64,000 bases of DNA from Streptomyces sp. SAI-135 (GTDB lineage: Bacteria > Actinomycetota > Actinomycetes > Streptomycetales > Streptomycetaceae), in contig NZ_JARXYP010000002.1 of NCBI RefSeq assembly GCF_029893805.1, forward strand, positions 4,030,001 through 4,094,000, given 5' to 3'. The translations under genes and the position numbers were made by a program. Shown here one piece after another: positions 32,752 to 41,319 of this stretch. Under the pieces are notes generated by a model. The model was given only the letters and a program-made list of their open reading frames with translations. It was not told where the DNA came from and did not search any database. The first letter of the stretch is position 1. Each line of letters begins with the position of its first letter.

Positions 32752-32934
32752 TCAGAGGTGGTGGGGCGGCTTCTCGTCGAGGAAGCGCTTCAGGTCGGCC
32801 GCGCTGTCGCCGTCGGTGCGCGGCCGGTCGCCCCAGCCCCGGTCGGTGTCGTCCGAGGACTGCTGGTCCAGCGGATCGTCGAAGACCAGCGCGGGCTTCG
32901 GCTCGCGGGGTTCGGGGCGGGGGGCGCTACTCAT
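32752..32934 (-). CDS. Small hydrophilic protein, unknown function
   Basis: A 60-residue acidic, Pro/Asp-rich protein (ALVFDDPLDQQSSDDTDRGWGD...) with a short terminal helix DLKRFLDEKPPHHL. There is no membrane segment or recognised domain. The ATG is followed by codons with strong GC3 bias, which supports real coding. It converges on mscL 22 bp after that gene's stop and is divergent from ltrA. Confidence 0.6.
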   Translation of the reverse strand: MSSAPRPEPREPKPALVFDDPLDQQSSDDTDRGWGDRPRTDGDSAADLKRFLDEKPPHHL

Positions 32935-33071
32935 GGATCCAGGGTACGGCCCCGCCGCGGGCCCTCGGCGGGAGCGGTCACCCGCCCCGGTCCCGGCCCG
33001 GCCTCCCGGTCCGCCGACGCCGGTGGGGGGTCCACAAGCGTTTCCGGACGGTATCTGCTGTGCTTGGCTCC

Positions 33072-34271
33072 ATGACGTCCAGTCCGACGCGCAGCCCGCT
33101 GCGCAGACTCACCGCCCGCGGCCGGGACGAGGCCCATCGGGTCGCCTCGCCGCTGGAGCTCTTCTTCGACCTCTGCTTCGTCGTGGCCATCGCCCAGGCG
33201 GGCGCGGCCCTGGTGCACGCCGTGGCCGAGGGGCACGCCGGCGAGGGGATCCTCAACTACGCGATGCTCTTCTTCGCCATCTGGTGGGCGTGGATGAACT
33301 TCACCTGGTTCGCCTCGGCGTACGACAACGACGACGCGCTGTACCGGGTCGTCACCCTGGTCCAGATCGCCGGCGTCCTGGTGCTGGCGGCCGGGGTGTC
33401 CAGGGCGTTCGAGGACCACGAGTTCCTGGCCGTGCTGGTGGGCTATGTGATCATGCGGCTCGCGCTGATCGCGCAGTGGCTGCGGGTGGCGCGTTCGACG
33501 GAGGGCGCGGAGCGGACGATGGCCCTGCGGTACGCGTTCGGCGTGCTGCTGTGCCAGGTCGGCTGGATGGGGCTGGTCGTGCTGCCCGAGGGCGGGCGGC
33601 CCTGGGTGTTCCTGGTGATGGCGGTGCTGGAGATGTGCGTGCCGCCCTTCGCCGAGCGGGACCATCCGACGACATGGCATCCGCACCACATCGCCGAACG
33701 CTACGGGCTGTTCACGATCATCGTGCTCGGCGAGACGATCGCCGCCGCGACGGTCGCCGTGAAGTCCGGCATCGACGAGAACGACGCGCTGGACGAGCTG
33801 CTGCCCATCGCTGCGGGCGGACTCCTGATCATCTTCGCCGCCTGGTGGATCTACTTCGTGGTGCCCATCCACGGCCATCTGCGCTCCAACCGCCAGGCGT
33901 TCCTGTGGGGCTACGGCCACTACCTGGTGTTCGCCTCGGCCGCCGCGATCGGGGCGGGGCTGGAGGTGGCCGTGGAGCAGGCCGTCGGCAAGGCGCACAT
34001 CTCGACCCTGGCCGCGTCTTCCGCGGTGACCCTGCCGACCTCGCTCTACCTGCTCACCGTCTGGCTCCTGCACTCGCGGTACTTCAAGGTGGGCATCGCG
34101 CAGCAACTGGTCCTGCCGGTCACGGCGTTGCTGGTGATCTGCTGCACCTTCCTGGGCGACTGGGCGGTGCTCGCGGCGGGCATCGTGGCGGCGCTGGCCG
34201 TGGTGACGGGGACGACGCTGACCGCGCGAACGGCGGCTCGGGAGCCCGAGGAGCCGGCCCGGGTGGCGTGA
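33072..34271 (+). CDS. Low-temperature-requirement A (LtrA) family membrane protein
   Basis: A 399-residue integral membrane protein with about eleven helices. The LtrA signature SPLELFFDLCFVVAIAQA lies at about residues 26-43, and HHIAERYGLFTIIVLGETI near 205-225. The family is named from a Listeria low-temperature mutant; the molecular function is unknown. ATG 33072 is preferred over GTG 33060 because the family start is close to it. The gap before it is short and shared with the small gene. Confidence 0.85.
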   Translation: MTSSPTRSPLRRLTARGRDEAHRVASPLELFFDLCFVVAIAQAGAALVHAVAEGHAGEGILNYAMLFFAIWWAWMNFTWFASAYDNDDALYRVVTLVQIAGVLVLAAGVSRAFEDHEFLAVLVGYVIMRLALIAQWLRVARSTEGAERTMALRYAFGVLLCQVGWMGLVVLPEGGRPWVFLVMAVLEMCVPPFAERDHPTTWHPHHIAERYGLFTIIVLGETIAAATVAVKSGIDENDALDELLPIAAGGLLIIFAAWWIYFVVPIHGHLRSNRQAFLWGYGHYLVFASAAAIGAGLEVAVEQAVGKAHISTLAASSAVTLPTSLYLLTVWLLHSRYFKVGIAQQLVLPVTALLVICCTFLGDWAVLAAGIVAALAVVTGTTLTARTAAREPEEPARVA

Positions 34272-34327
34272 TCGCGCGAGCGCGTGACCACGGCGGGTCG
34301 AGGCGGTGCCTGGACGAGACTGGTCCC

Positions 34328-35356
34328 ATGACAGTTGACGCTCTGACGGATGTCGCCGGGGTGCGCGTGGGGCACGCGACGCGCACCGGCGACGGTTGGC
34401 TCACCGGCACCACCGTCGTGCTCGCCCCGGAGGGCGGGGCCGTCGCCGCGGTGGACGTGCGCGGCGGAGGCCCCGGCACCAAGGAGACCGACGCGCTCGA
34501 CCCGCGCAACCTGGTGCAGAAGGTCGAGGCGATCGTGCTGACCGGGGGCAGCGCGTACGGGCTGGACGCGGCCTCCGGGGTGATGGCCTGGCTGGAGGAG
34601 CAGGGGCGGGGGGTGCGGGTCGGACCCGACCCCTCCCACGTGGTGCCGGTCGTGCCCGCCGCCTGTGTCTTCGACCTCGGGCGGGGCGGCGACTTCCGGG
34701 CCCGGCCGGACGCGGCGACCGGACAGGCCGCCGTCGAGGCAGCCGCGGCGAGTGCCGTCGGCGCGGAGGTGCCGCAGGGGTGTGTGGGAGCGGGGACGGG
34801 GGCCGCGGTCGGGGCGATGAAGGGCGGGGTGGGGACGGCGAGTGTCGTGCTCCCCTCGGGGATCACCGTGGCGGCGCTGGTGGTGGCCAACGCGGCGGGG
34901 GCTGTGGTGGATCCGGGGACGGGGGCGCTGTACGGGGAGTTGTTCGAGGGGCGGGTGCGGTATCCGGAGGAGCGGGTGCACGAGGCGGCGCTGCGGCGGC
35001 TCACCGAGACCGCGGCGAGCAGTGCGGCGCCCCCGCTGAACACCACGCTCGCCGTGGTGGCCACCGACGCGGAGCTGTCGAAGGCGCAGGCCCAGAAGGT
35101 GGCCGGCACCGCGCACGACGGCATCGCGCGTGCCGTGCGGCCGGTGCACCTGCTGCACGACGGGGACACGGTGTTCGCCCTGTCCACGGGGGCGCGGCCG
35201 CTCGACGCGGAGGATCCACTCGCCCTGAACGCGGTGCTGGCGGCGGGGGCGGATGTCGTCACGCGGGCCATTGTGCGGGCGGTGCGGGCGGCGGAGTCGG
35301 TGGACGGGGCAGGGGGGACGTGGCCGAGTCATCGGGAGTTGTACGGGGGCGGGTGA
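34328..35356 (+). CDS. P1/DmpA-family peptidase (aminopeptidase, autoprocessing)
   Basis: A 342-residue P1 peptidase. DVAGVRVGHAT at the N-terminus, VLTGGSAYGLDAASGVM (about 74-90) and GAGTGAAVGAMKGGVGTAS (about 155-175) are family signatures. Self-cleavage should occur before the Thr in LNTTLAVVATD (about 239), which then acts as nucleophile. DmpA-like enzymes remove N-terminal residues from small or beta-amino peptides. ATG 34328. Its codon use towards the end is notably G-rich, like neighbouring spacers. Confidence 0.85.
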   Translation: MTVDALTDVAGVRVGHATRTGDGWLTGTTVVLAPEGGAVAAVDVRGGGPGTKETDALDPRNLVQKVEAIVLTGGSAYGLDAASGVMAWLEEQGRGVRVGPDPSHVVPVVPAACVFDLGRGGDFRARPDAATGQAAVEAAAASAVGAEVPQGCVGAGTGAAVGAMKGGVGTASVVLPSGITVAALVVANAAGAVVDPGTGALYGELFEGRVRYPEERVHEAALRRLTETAASSAAPPLNTTLAVVATDAELSKAQAQKVAGTAHDGIARAVRPVHLLHDGDTVFALSTGARPLDAEDPLALNAVLAAGADVVTRAIVRAVRAAESVDGAGGTWPSHRELYGGG

Positions 35357-35387
35357 CGTGGGTGTCCGCGGCCGGGCTACGCCCCTC

Positions 35388-35407
35388 AGGGGCGCGGGGA
35401 ACTGCGC
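35388..35407. repeat. Dispersed intergenic element, copy 2
   Basis: An exact copy of the 20-bp core aggggcgcggggaactgcgc, 31 bp after the peptidase stop. It is followed by a C-rich stretch and a CCCGCA repeat. Confidence 0.85.
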
Positions 35408-35421
35408 GACCACCCCACCGG

Positions 35422-35463
35422 CCCGCACCCGCACCCGCACCCGCACCCGCACCCGCACCCGCA
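35422..35463. repeat. Seven tandem CCCGCA hexamers
   Basis: CCCGCA is repeated seven times without error and followed by one cccgcc. It lies in the gap between the peptidase and L,D-transpeptidase genes, directly after the dispersed element. Confidence 0.95.
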
Positions 35464-35608
35464 CCCGCCCGGCAACCCCGACATTCTGTCCGGGTTCTGT
35501 CACGTGATGGCATTCGTCGCGCTCGCAGGGAACCCGGTCGGGGCCCGGGTCCCTCTTTCTTCACGGAGTGGAGCGGACAACGCACATCACACGAATCTGG
35601 AGCAGCCC

Positions 35609-36835
35609 GTGACAACGCCCGACATAGCAGCTCGGCGCGCACTGGGGGCCTGTGCCGTCCTGATGGTCGGCGCCCTCACCCTCACCGCGTGCGGAGGCGA
35701 CTCCGACGCCAAGAGCGAGGGCAAGGGCGGCAAGGACCCCGCGAAGACCTCCGCGGCGCAAATCGTCATCTCCGCCAGGAACGGATCGACGGGGGCGTCC
35801 ATCAACAGGACCGGCGTGAAGGTCAGCGACGGCACGCTGACCGGGGTGAAGATGACCGTGGCGGGCACGGGCCAGGAGGTACCGGGGGCGCTGACCGCGG
35901 GCGGGAAGGGATGGAAGCCCGAGGAGCAGCTCGAGCGGGGGACGAAGTACGAGATAGCCGCGACGGCGAAGGACGCGGACGGCAAGGCCGTGACCGCGAA
36001 GTCCGTCTTCACCACCGTCTCCAAGGCGAACAGCTTCATCGGCACGTACACGCCGGACGACGGGACGACGGTCGGTGTGGGGATGCCGGTGTCGTTCACC
36101 TTCGACAAGGCGATCAGCGACAAGAAGGCCGTGCAGTCGCACATCACCGTCAGCTCCAGCAGTGGGCAGCAGGTGGTCGGGCACTGGTTCGGGACGCAGC
36201 GGCTCGACTTCCGGCCCGAGCAGTACTGGAAGGCCGGCTCCAAGGTCACGATGAAGATCGACCTGGACGGGGTCGAGGGGGCGAACGGCGTCACCGGTGT
36301 GCAGGAGAAGACCGTCAGCTTCACGATCGGGCGCTCGCAGGTGTCCACCGTGGACGCCGACACGCAGACCATGAAGGTCGTACGGGACGGGACGACCGTC
36401 AAGACCGTGCCGATCTCCACGGGCAGCCCGGAGTTCACCACCTACAACGGGCAGATGGTGATCTCCGAGAAGTACAAGAAGATCCGGATGGACAGCCGGA
36501 CGGTCGCGCTGGCCAACGCCTACGACATCCCCGATGTCCCGGACGCCATGCGGCTGACGCAGTCGGGGACCTTCATCCACGGTAATTACTGGTACAACCA
36601 GGGCAATCCGCCCTTCGGGCGCACCGGCACCAGCCACGGCTGCGTCGGCCTGCGGGACGTCAAGGGCGGACGGGCGGACACCCCGGCCAAGTGGTTCTAC
36701 GACAACTCGCTGATCGGGGACGTGGTGATCGTGAAGAACTCCCCCGACAAGACGGTGGCGCCCGACAACGGACTCAACGGCTGGAACATGTCGTGGAACG
36801 AGTGGGTCGCGGGCAGCGCCACCGGTACGTCATGA
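35609..36835 (+). CDS. Lipoprotein L,D-transpeptidase (YkuD)
   Basis: A 408-residue exported lipoprotein that forms 3-3 cross-links in peptidoglycan. The signal peptide ends with the lipobox LTAC28. Two Ig-like domains follow (about 50-160 and 165-255), then the YkuD catalytic domain with HGNYWYN (about 320) and SHGCVGLRD containing the catalytic Cys345. This is the layout of mycobacterial LdtMt2-type enzymes. GTG 35609 has ggag seven bases upstream. A tail ending GWNMSWNEWVAG closes the protein, as in other actinobacterial Ldts. Confidence 0.92.
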   Translation: MTTPDIAARRALGACAVLMVGALTLTACGGDSDAKSEGKGGKDPAKTSAAQIVISARNGSTGASINRTGVKVSDGTLTGVKMTVAGTGQEVPGALTAGGKGWKPEEQLERGTKYEIAATAKDADGKAVTAKSVFTTVSKANSFIGTYTPDDGTTVGVGMPVSFTFDKAISDKKAVQSHITVSSSSGQQVVGHWFGTQRLDFRPEQYWKAGSKVTMKIDLDGVEGANGVTGVQEKTVSFTIGRSQVSTVDADTQTMKVVRDGTTVKTVPISTGSPEFTTYNGQMVISEKYKKIRMDSRTVALANAYDIPDVPDAMRLTQSGTFIHGNYWYNQGNPPFGRTGTSHGCVGLRDVKGGRADTPAKWFYDNSLIGDVVIVKNSPDKTVAPDNGLNGWNMSWNEWVAGSATGTS

Positions 36836-36940
36836 TCGCCGCAAGCACCCTCTGACCGGGGGTTTTTGACGGTTCGTCGGGCCGCGTGGGAACTTCCTGC
36901 GCGGCTCGGGCGTTTTCCGGGCGTACGTTTTCTCGGTTCC

Positions 36941-36955
36941 CGGACATGATGTCCG
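36941..36955. promoter_or_regulatory. 15-bp palindrome before the DUF6227 gene
   Basis: CGGACAT-G-ATGTCCG is perfect, and outer arms ctcggt/accgag (from about 36932 to 36961) extend it with a bulge, so it could be a protein operator or an RNA hairpin. A possible -10 (tacggt, 36966-36971) lies just downstream, which favours an operator next to the promoter. Confidence 0.4.
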
Positions 36956-37012
36956 ACCGAGGGGCTACGGTATGCACCCACAAGGTGACATGCAGCAACG
37001 CCGGGAGAAACC

Positions 37013-37759
37013 TTGAGCGTTCCGTACGAGACGGCAGCGTACGAACCACCCGAGTCGCCCGAGTCTCCGGAGGAGCACCTCGCGCGGCTCCTCGGTCGTG
37101 CCCTGAACTCCTTCGAACTGCCCGACGAGACGATCCGGCGCCTGGACTGCGCGCTGGCGCACGACAGTTCGCTGCACTCCGCGCACCACAGCGCGGGGCT
37201 GCACCGGGAGACGTACCGGCACACCTGGCTGCTCTCCGACGGCTCGGCGCTCACTCTGTGGGAGCTCGTGCACAACACCGCGCGGGACAGCGTCCCGCAG
37301 CACGAGGTGTACGTCGACGAGGAGGAGCTGCGTGCGGCGACCATGCGGCTGCCGTTGCCGCCGGACACCCCTGACTTCGAGCTGCCGGTGACGGTGCAGC
37401 TCGCGCCCGTGCAGCAGCCGCGGCACGCCTATGTCCCGGACGACTCGGCGGACCACGCGCGCCGGCTGCTGCGCCGCGCGGAGAACACGGACCGGCCGGG
37501 CCCGGAGACGGCCGCGCTGCTGACGCAGGCGTTCGCCCACCAGATCACGCAGGCGTTCGGGCGGCCGTGCCGGGCGGGACGCGCGGGGCTGGGCTTCTCG
37601 CTGTACGAGCACGCGTTCCTGCTGCGCGACGGAGCCGAGGTCTCCCTGTGGGAGGTCGAGCACACCGCGACGCCCGACGGACGGCACATGTGCGAGGTCT
37701 ACGTCACCGAGGACGCGGCCCGCGAGGCGATGGAGCGGCGCGCGGCGCACCTGTCCTGA
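37013..37759 (+). CDS. DUF6227-family protein with internal duplication
   Basis: A 248-residue Streptomyces-type protein of unknown function. Two related segments are visible: HTWLLSDGSALTLWELVHNT plus HEVYVDEEELRAA (about 70-110), and HAFLLRDGAEVSLWEVEHTA plus CEVYVTEDAAREAM (about 202-243). Each follows a helical HARRLLRRA/HLARLLGRA-like region, so the protein is a tandem repeat of one fold. TTG 37013 has gggag six bases upstream. There are no signal or membrane segments. Confidence 0.8.
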   Translation: MSVPYETAAYEPPESPESPEEHLARLLGRALNSFELPDETIRRLDCALAHDSSLHSAHHSAGLHRETYRHTWLLSDGSALTLWELVHNTARDSVPQHEVYVDEEELRAATMRLPLPPDTPDFELPVTVQLAPVQQPRHAYVPDDSADHARRLLRRAENTDRPGPETAALLTQAFAHQITQAFGRPCRAGRAGLGFSLYEHAFLLRDGAEVSLWEVEHTATPDGRHMCEVYVTEDAAREAMERRAAHLS

Positions 37760-37778
37760 ACCGGCGAGCGGTTCGGGC

Positions 37779-38033
37779 TCAGCGGCCGCCGCTGAGCTGT
37801 CGCACCAGACCGGCGAAGGCGTCCTCCTCCGCCGGTGTCAGCCGGACGCTCTCATGGCCGGGCGCGGCCGGTCGCTGGCGGGGGAAGGCGGGCAGGCCGT
37901 GGTCGACGCGCCAGGTGACGGCTTCGTGGCGGCCGTGGCGCAGCATGTAGGCCAGTCCCGCTGTCCAGGCGACGACCACCAGGACGAGCAGGGTCACACC
38001 CAGCAGCTGGTAGACGGAGACGTGCTCAGGCAT
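37779..38033 (-). CDS. Small single-pass membrane protein
   Basis: An 84-residue protein with one membrane helix near the N-terminus (QLLGVTLLVLVVVAWTAGLAYML, about 9-31). A charged tail ends in RLTPAEEDAFAGLVRQLSGG, resembling a short helix of a SHOCT-type tail. The ATG is 38033; longer in-frame starts exist but lack a ribosome site. It converges on DUF6227. The function is unknown. Confidence 0.65.
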   Translation of the reverse strand: MPEHVSVYQLLGVTLLVLVVVAWTAGLAYMLRHGRHEAVTWRVDHGLPAFPRQRPAAPGHESVRLTPAEEDAFAGLVRQLSGGR

Positions 38034-38132
38034 GCGGTCCAGTAGACACCACGGTCCGGGACTTTGGCCCCGGACCGTGACGTATCTCGCAGGTGCCGTG
38101 AACACCTCACAGCGACCCCAAAGGGGCAGGCG

Positions 38133-40163
38133 CTATGCGGCGACCGGCTGCTTGGCCTCCGTCTGGGCGGCGGGCGCCCCGGCGGCCGTCGCCCCCGGCA
38201 CCGGCTTGCGCGCGCTCTTCAGGACGATGACCAGGGCGGTCGTGACGCACACGCCCGCCGCGATGGCGATCAGGTAGAGGAACGGGCTGCCGATCAGCGG
38301 GACCACGAAGATGCCGCCGTGCGGGGCGCGCAGGGTGGCGCCGAAGGCCATCGACAGGGCGCCGGTGACCGCGCCGCCCGCCATCGAGGCCGGGATGACC
38401 CGCAGCGGGTCGGCGGCCGCGAACGGGATCGCGCCCTCGGAGATGAAGGACGCGCCCAGGACCCAGGCGGCCTTGCCGTTCTCGCGCTCGGTCGGGGTGA
38501 AGAGCTTCTTGCGGACGGTGGTCGCCAGCGCCATGCCCAGCGGCGGGACCATGCCCGCGGCCATCACGGCGGCCATGACCTTCATCGCGGAGTCACTCGG
38601 GTCCTGTACGGCGATCCCGGCGGTGGCGAAGGCGTAGGCGACCTTGTTGACCGGGCCGCCGAGGTCGAAGCACATCATCAGGCCGAGGAGGACGCCGAGC
38701 AGGATGGCGTTGGTGCCGGAGAGGCCGCTCAGCCAGTCCGTCATGCCCTTCTGGGCCTCGGCGATGGGCTTGCCGATCACGACGAACATCAGGAAGCCGA
38801 CGACCAGCGAGGAGATCAGCGGGATCACCACCACCGGCATGATCCCGCGCAGCACCGGCGGGATCTTGATCCGCTGGATCGAGAGGACCACGGCACCCGC
38901 CAGCAGACCGGCGACCAGGCCGCCGAGGAAGCCGGCGTTGATGTTGAAGGCGATCATGCCGCCCACGAAGCCGGGGACGAGACCTGGCCGGTCCGCCATG
39001 CCGTACGCGATGTAGCCGGCGAGGACCGGGACCAGGAAGCCGAAGGCGACCCCGCCGATCTGGAAGAGCAGGGCGCCCCAGCTGTCGATCTCGGTCCAGG
39101 AGAAGTGCTTCATGACCGAGGGCGCGCTCGCGATCTGCCAGCCGCCGATCGCGAAGCCGAGGGCGAGCAGCAGACCGCCCGCGGCGACGAACGGGACCAT
39201 GTAACTCACGCCGGTCATCAGCCACTTGCGGAGCTTGGTGCCGTAACTGTCGCCGGACTCGCCGGCCCGCTCGACCGGCGTACCGCCCCCGGCCGCGCCC
39301 GCCGTCACCTCACCGCGCGCGGCCTTGCCGCGTACCTCGGTGATGAGTTCCGCGGGCCGGTTGATGCCCGCCTTCACGCCGACGTCGACGGTGGGCTTGC
39401 CGGCGAAGCGGTCCTTGTCGCGTACGGGGACGTCGTGCGCGAAGATCACACCGTCCGCCGCCGCGATGACCGCCGGGTCGAGCCGCTCGAAACCGGCCGA
39501 GCCCTGCGTCTCGACGACGAGCTCGACGCCCGCCTCGCGGCCGGCGTTCTCCAGCGATTCGGCCGCCATGTAGGTGTGGGCGATACCGGTCGGGCAGGAG
39601 GTGACGGCGACGATCCGGAAGGGGGCCTCGGGAACGTCGGGCGTGGAACTGGCCGTTGCGGCATCGGCGGAGGCCGCCGCCGATGCCGCAACGGAGTCTT
39701 CGGTGGAGCCGTCGGCCGGCTCCTGGTCCCCGCGGATCAGCGCCGCCGCGTCCTGCGCGCTTTCGGCGGACCGCAGCGCGTCCGTGAACTCGGTGTTCAT
39801 CAGCTGCCGCGCCAGGGAGGACAGGATCGTCAGGTGGGCGTCGTCCGCGCCGGCCGGTGCGGCGATCAGGAAGATCAGGTCGGCGGGTCCGTCCGCCGCG
39901 CCGAAGTCGATCCCGGCCGAGCTGCGCCCGAAGGCGAGCGTCGGCTCGGTGACGTGTTCGCTGCGGCAGTGCGGGATGCCGATGCCGCCGTCGAGGCCGG
40001 TCGGCATCTGGGCCTCGCGGGCGGCCACGTCGGCGAGGAAGCCCTCCAGGTCGGTCACCCGGCCCAGGGCGACCATGCGCTCGGCGAGGGCACGGGCCGC
40101 CGCTTCCTTGGTGTCGGCGGACAGGTCGAGATCGACCAGGTCCGCGGTGATCATGTCGCTCAT
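38133..40163 (-). CDS. fruA: PTS fructose-specific EIIABC
   Basis: A 676-residue fused fructose permease. The EIIA domain has phospho-His65 (GIPHCRSEH). A Ser/Ala-rich linker (about 150-180) leads to the EIIB domain with phospho-Cys190 (VTSCPTGIAHTYMAAE). After a second linker, the EIIC domain (about 310-655) has eight to ten helices. It imports fructose as fructose-1-phosphate. ATG 40163 has gaaggag six bases upstream. It is the last gene of fruRKA, 208 bp after fruK, a spacer that contains the 21-bp repeats. Confidence 0.93.
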   Translation of the reverse strand: MSDMITADLVDLDLSADTKEAAARALAERMVALGRVTDLEGFLADVAAREAQMPTGLDGGIGIPHCRSEHVTEPTLAFGRSSAGIDFGAADGPADLIFLIAAPAGADDAHLTILSSLARQLMNTEFTDALRSAESAQDAAALIRGDQEPADGSTEDSVAASAAASADAATASSTPDVPEAPFRIVAVTSCPTGIAHTYMAAESLENAGREAGVELVVETQGSAGFERLDPAVIAAADGVIFAHDVPVRDKDRFAGKPTVDVGVKAGINRPAELITEVRGKAARGEVTAGAAGGGTPVERAGESGDSYGTKLRKWLMTGVSYMVPFVAAGGLLLALGFAIGGWQIASAPSVMKHFSWTEIDSWGALLFQIGGVAFGFLVPVLAGYIAYGMADRPGLVPGFVGGMIAFNINAGFLGGLVAGLLAGAVVLSIQRIKIPPVLRGIMPVVVIPLISSLVVGFLMFVVIGKPIAEAQKGMTDWLSGLSGTNAILLGVLLGLMMCFDLGGPVNKVAYAFATAGIAVQDPSDSAMKVMAAVMAAGMVPPLGMALATTVRKKLFTPTERENGKAAWVLGASFISEGAIPFAAADPLRVIPASMAGGAVTGALSMAFGATLRAPHGGIFVVPLIGSPFLYLIAIAAGVCVTTALVIVLKSARKPVPGATAAGAPAAQTEAKQPVAA

Positions 40164-40325
40164 CGCGGGCTCCTTCGCACGCGTATCGCCCGGGGAGTGG
40201 AGTGGGCGTAAGGGGAGGGGACGGGGGTGCAGCGGTGGGGGGTCTCGGGGAGGGAGGTGGGGCCCGGGGGTAACAGCGCCGGGGCGGCCGTAGCGGAACC
40301 GAACGGGGCGACCGCCGGGACCGGA

Positions 40326-40388
40326 CGGCTCAAGACACCGGCTCCTCGGCTCAAGGGACCCGTTCCTCGGCTCATGACACCGGCTCCT
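40326..40388. repeat. Three tandem 21-bp copies of the fruK 3' end
   Basis: Units at 40326-40346, 40347-40367 and 40368-40388 (core cggctca...cggctcct). Unit three covers the last fruK codons and stop (EPVS*). Read on the minus strand in the same frame, the other two again give ERVP* and EPVS*. The array therefore repeats the gene end, stop codon included, into the fruK-fruA spacer. Confidence 0.92.
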
Positions 40389-41319
40389 TCAGCACCCGGT
40401 CCACCGGCACCTCGGCCGTGACCGTCACCGCGGCCGGGTCCAGGTCGTCGGGTGTCGGCATCACGCTGCCGGGCAGCTGGACGGCCGCCGCGCCGTGCGC
40501 GACCGCCGAGGCGAGGGCGTCCGGGCCGCTGCCGCCGGCGATCAGGAAGCCGGCCAGCGACGAGTCACCGGCGCCGACGTTGCTGCGGACGACGTCCACG
40601 CGCGCGCTGCCGAACCAGGCACCCGAGCCGTCCACGAGCAGCTGTCCGTCGGCGCCCAGGCTCGCGAGCACCGCCCGCGCACCCATCTCCCGCAGTTCCT
40701 CGGCGGCCTTCACCGCGTCGCCCACCGTGGACAGGGGACGTCCGACGGCCTCCGCGAGCTCCTCGGCGTTGGGCTTGACCACGTCCGGCCGTTCGCGCAG
40801 CGCCTCCAGGAGGGCGCGCCCCGAGGTGTCCAGCGCGATCCGCGCACCTCCGGCGTGCGCCCGCGCGACCACCTCGGCGTACCAGGAGGGCGCGAGCCCC
40901 CGGGGCAGGCTCCCGCAGCAGGCGATCCAGGAGGCGTCGCGCGACTGGGAGCGGACCGTCTCCAGCAGCAGCTCCTGCTCCTGCGGGGACAGCTCGGGAC
41001 CCGGCGCGTTGATCTTCGTGAGCACCCCGTCGGACTCGGCGAGCGCGATGTTGGAGCGGGTGGCGCCCGTGACCGGCACCGGCGCGACCTCGATGCCCTG
41101 CGCGTCGAGCAGGTCCGCGACGAGCGCTCCCGGCGCCCCGCCCAGGGGCAGTACCGCGACCGTGCGCTGCCCGGCGGCCGCCACGGCACGCGAGACGTTG
41201 ACGCCCTTGCCGCCGGGGTCCATGCGTTCCCCGGTGGCGCGGATGACCTCGCCGCGCTCCAGGGACGGGACCTCGTACGTACGGTCCAGGGACGGGTTCG
41301 GGGTGACGGTGAGGATCAT
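40372..41319 (-). CDS. fruK: 1-phosphofructokinase
   Basis: A 315-residue PfkB-family kinase converting fructose-1-phosphate to fructose-1,6-bisphosphate. The substrate motif GGKGVNVSRA lies at about 36-45 and the ATP/catalytic motif GAGDSS at 249-254 (catalytic Asp252). ATG 41319 overlaps the fruR stop (ATGA), so the two are coupled. The last codons are repeated downstream in a 21-bp array. Confidence 0.93.
   Translation of the reverse strand: MILTVTPNPSLDRTYEVPSLERGEVIRATGERMDPGGKGVNVSRAVAAAGQRTVAVLPLGGAPGALVADLLDAQGIEVAPVPVTGATRSNIALAESDGVLTKINAPGPELSPQEQELLLETVRSQSRDASWIACCGSLPRGLAPSWYAEVVARAHAGGARIALDTSGRALLEALRERPDVVKPNAEELAEAVGRPLSTVGDAVKAAEELREMGARAVLASLGADGQLLVDGSGAWFGSARVDVVRSNVGAGDSSLAGFLIAGGSGPDALASAVAHGAAAVQLPGSVMPTPDDLDPAAVTVTAEVPVDRVLKEPVS

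Noticed and set aside
32111..35356. A single 1081-codon frame across mscL, ltrA and the P1 peptidase
   Set aside because: Only its last 342 codons are a real protein (P1 peptidase from 34328). The rest is out of frame with clear genes.
35422..35463. CRISPR array
   Set aside because: The units are a 6-bp microsatellite without spacers. No CRISPR repeat-spacer pattern or cas gene was seen in the window.
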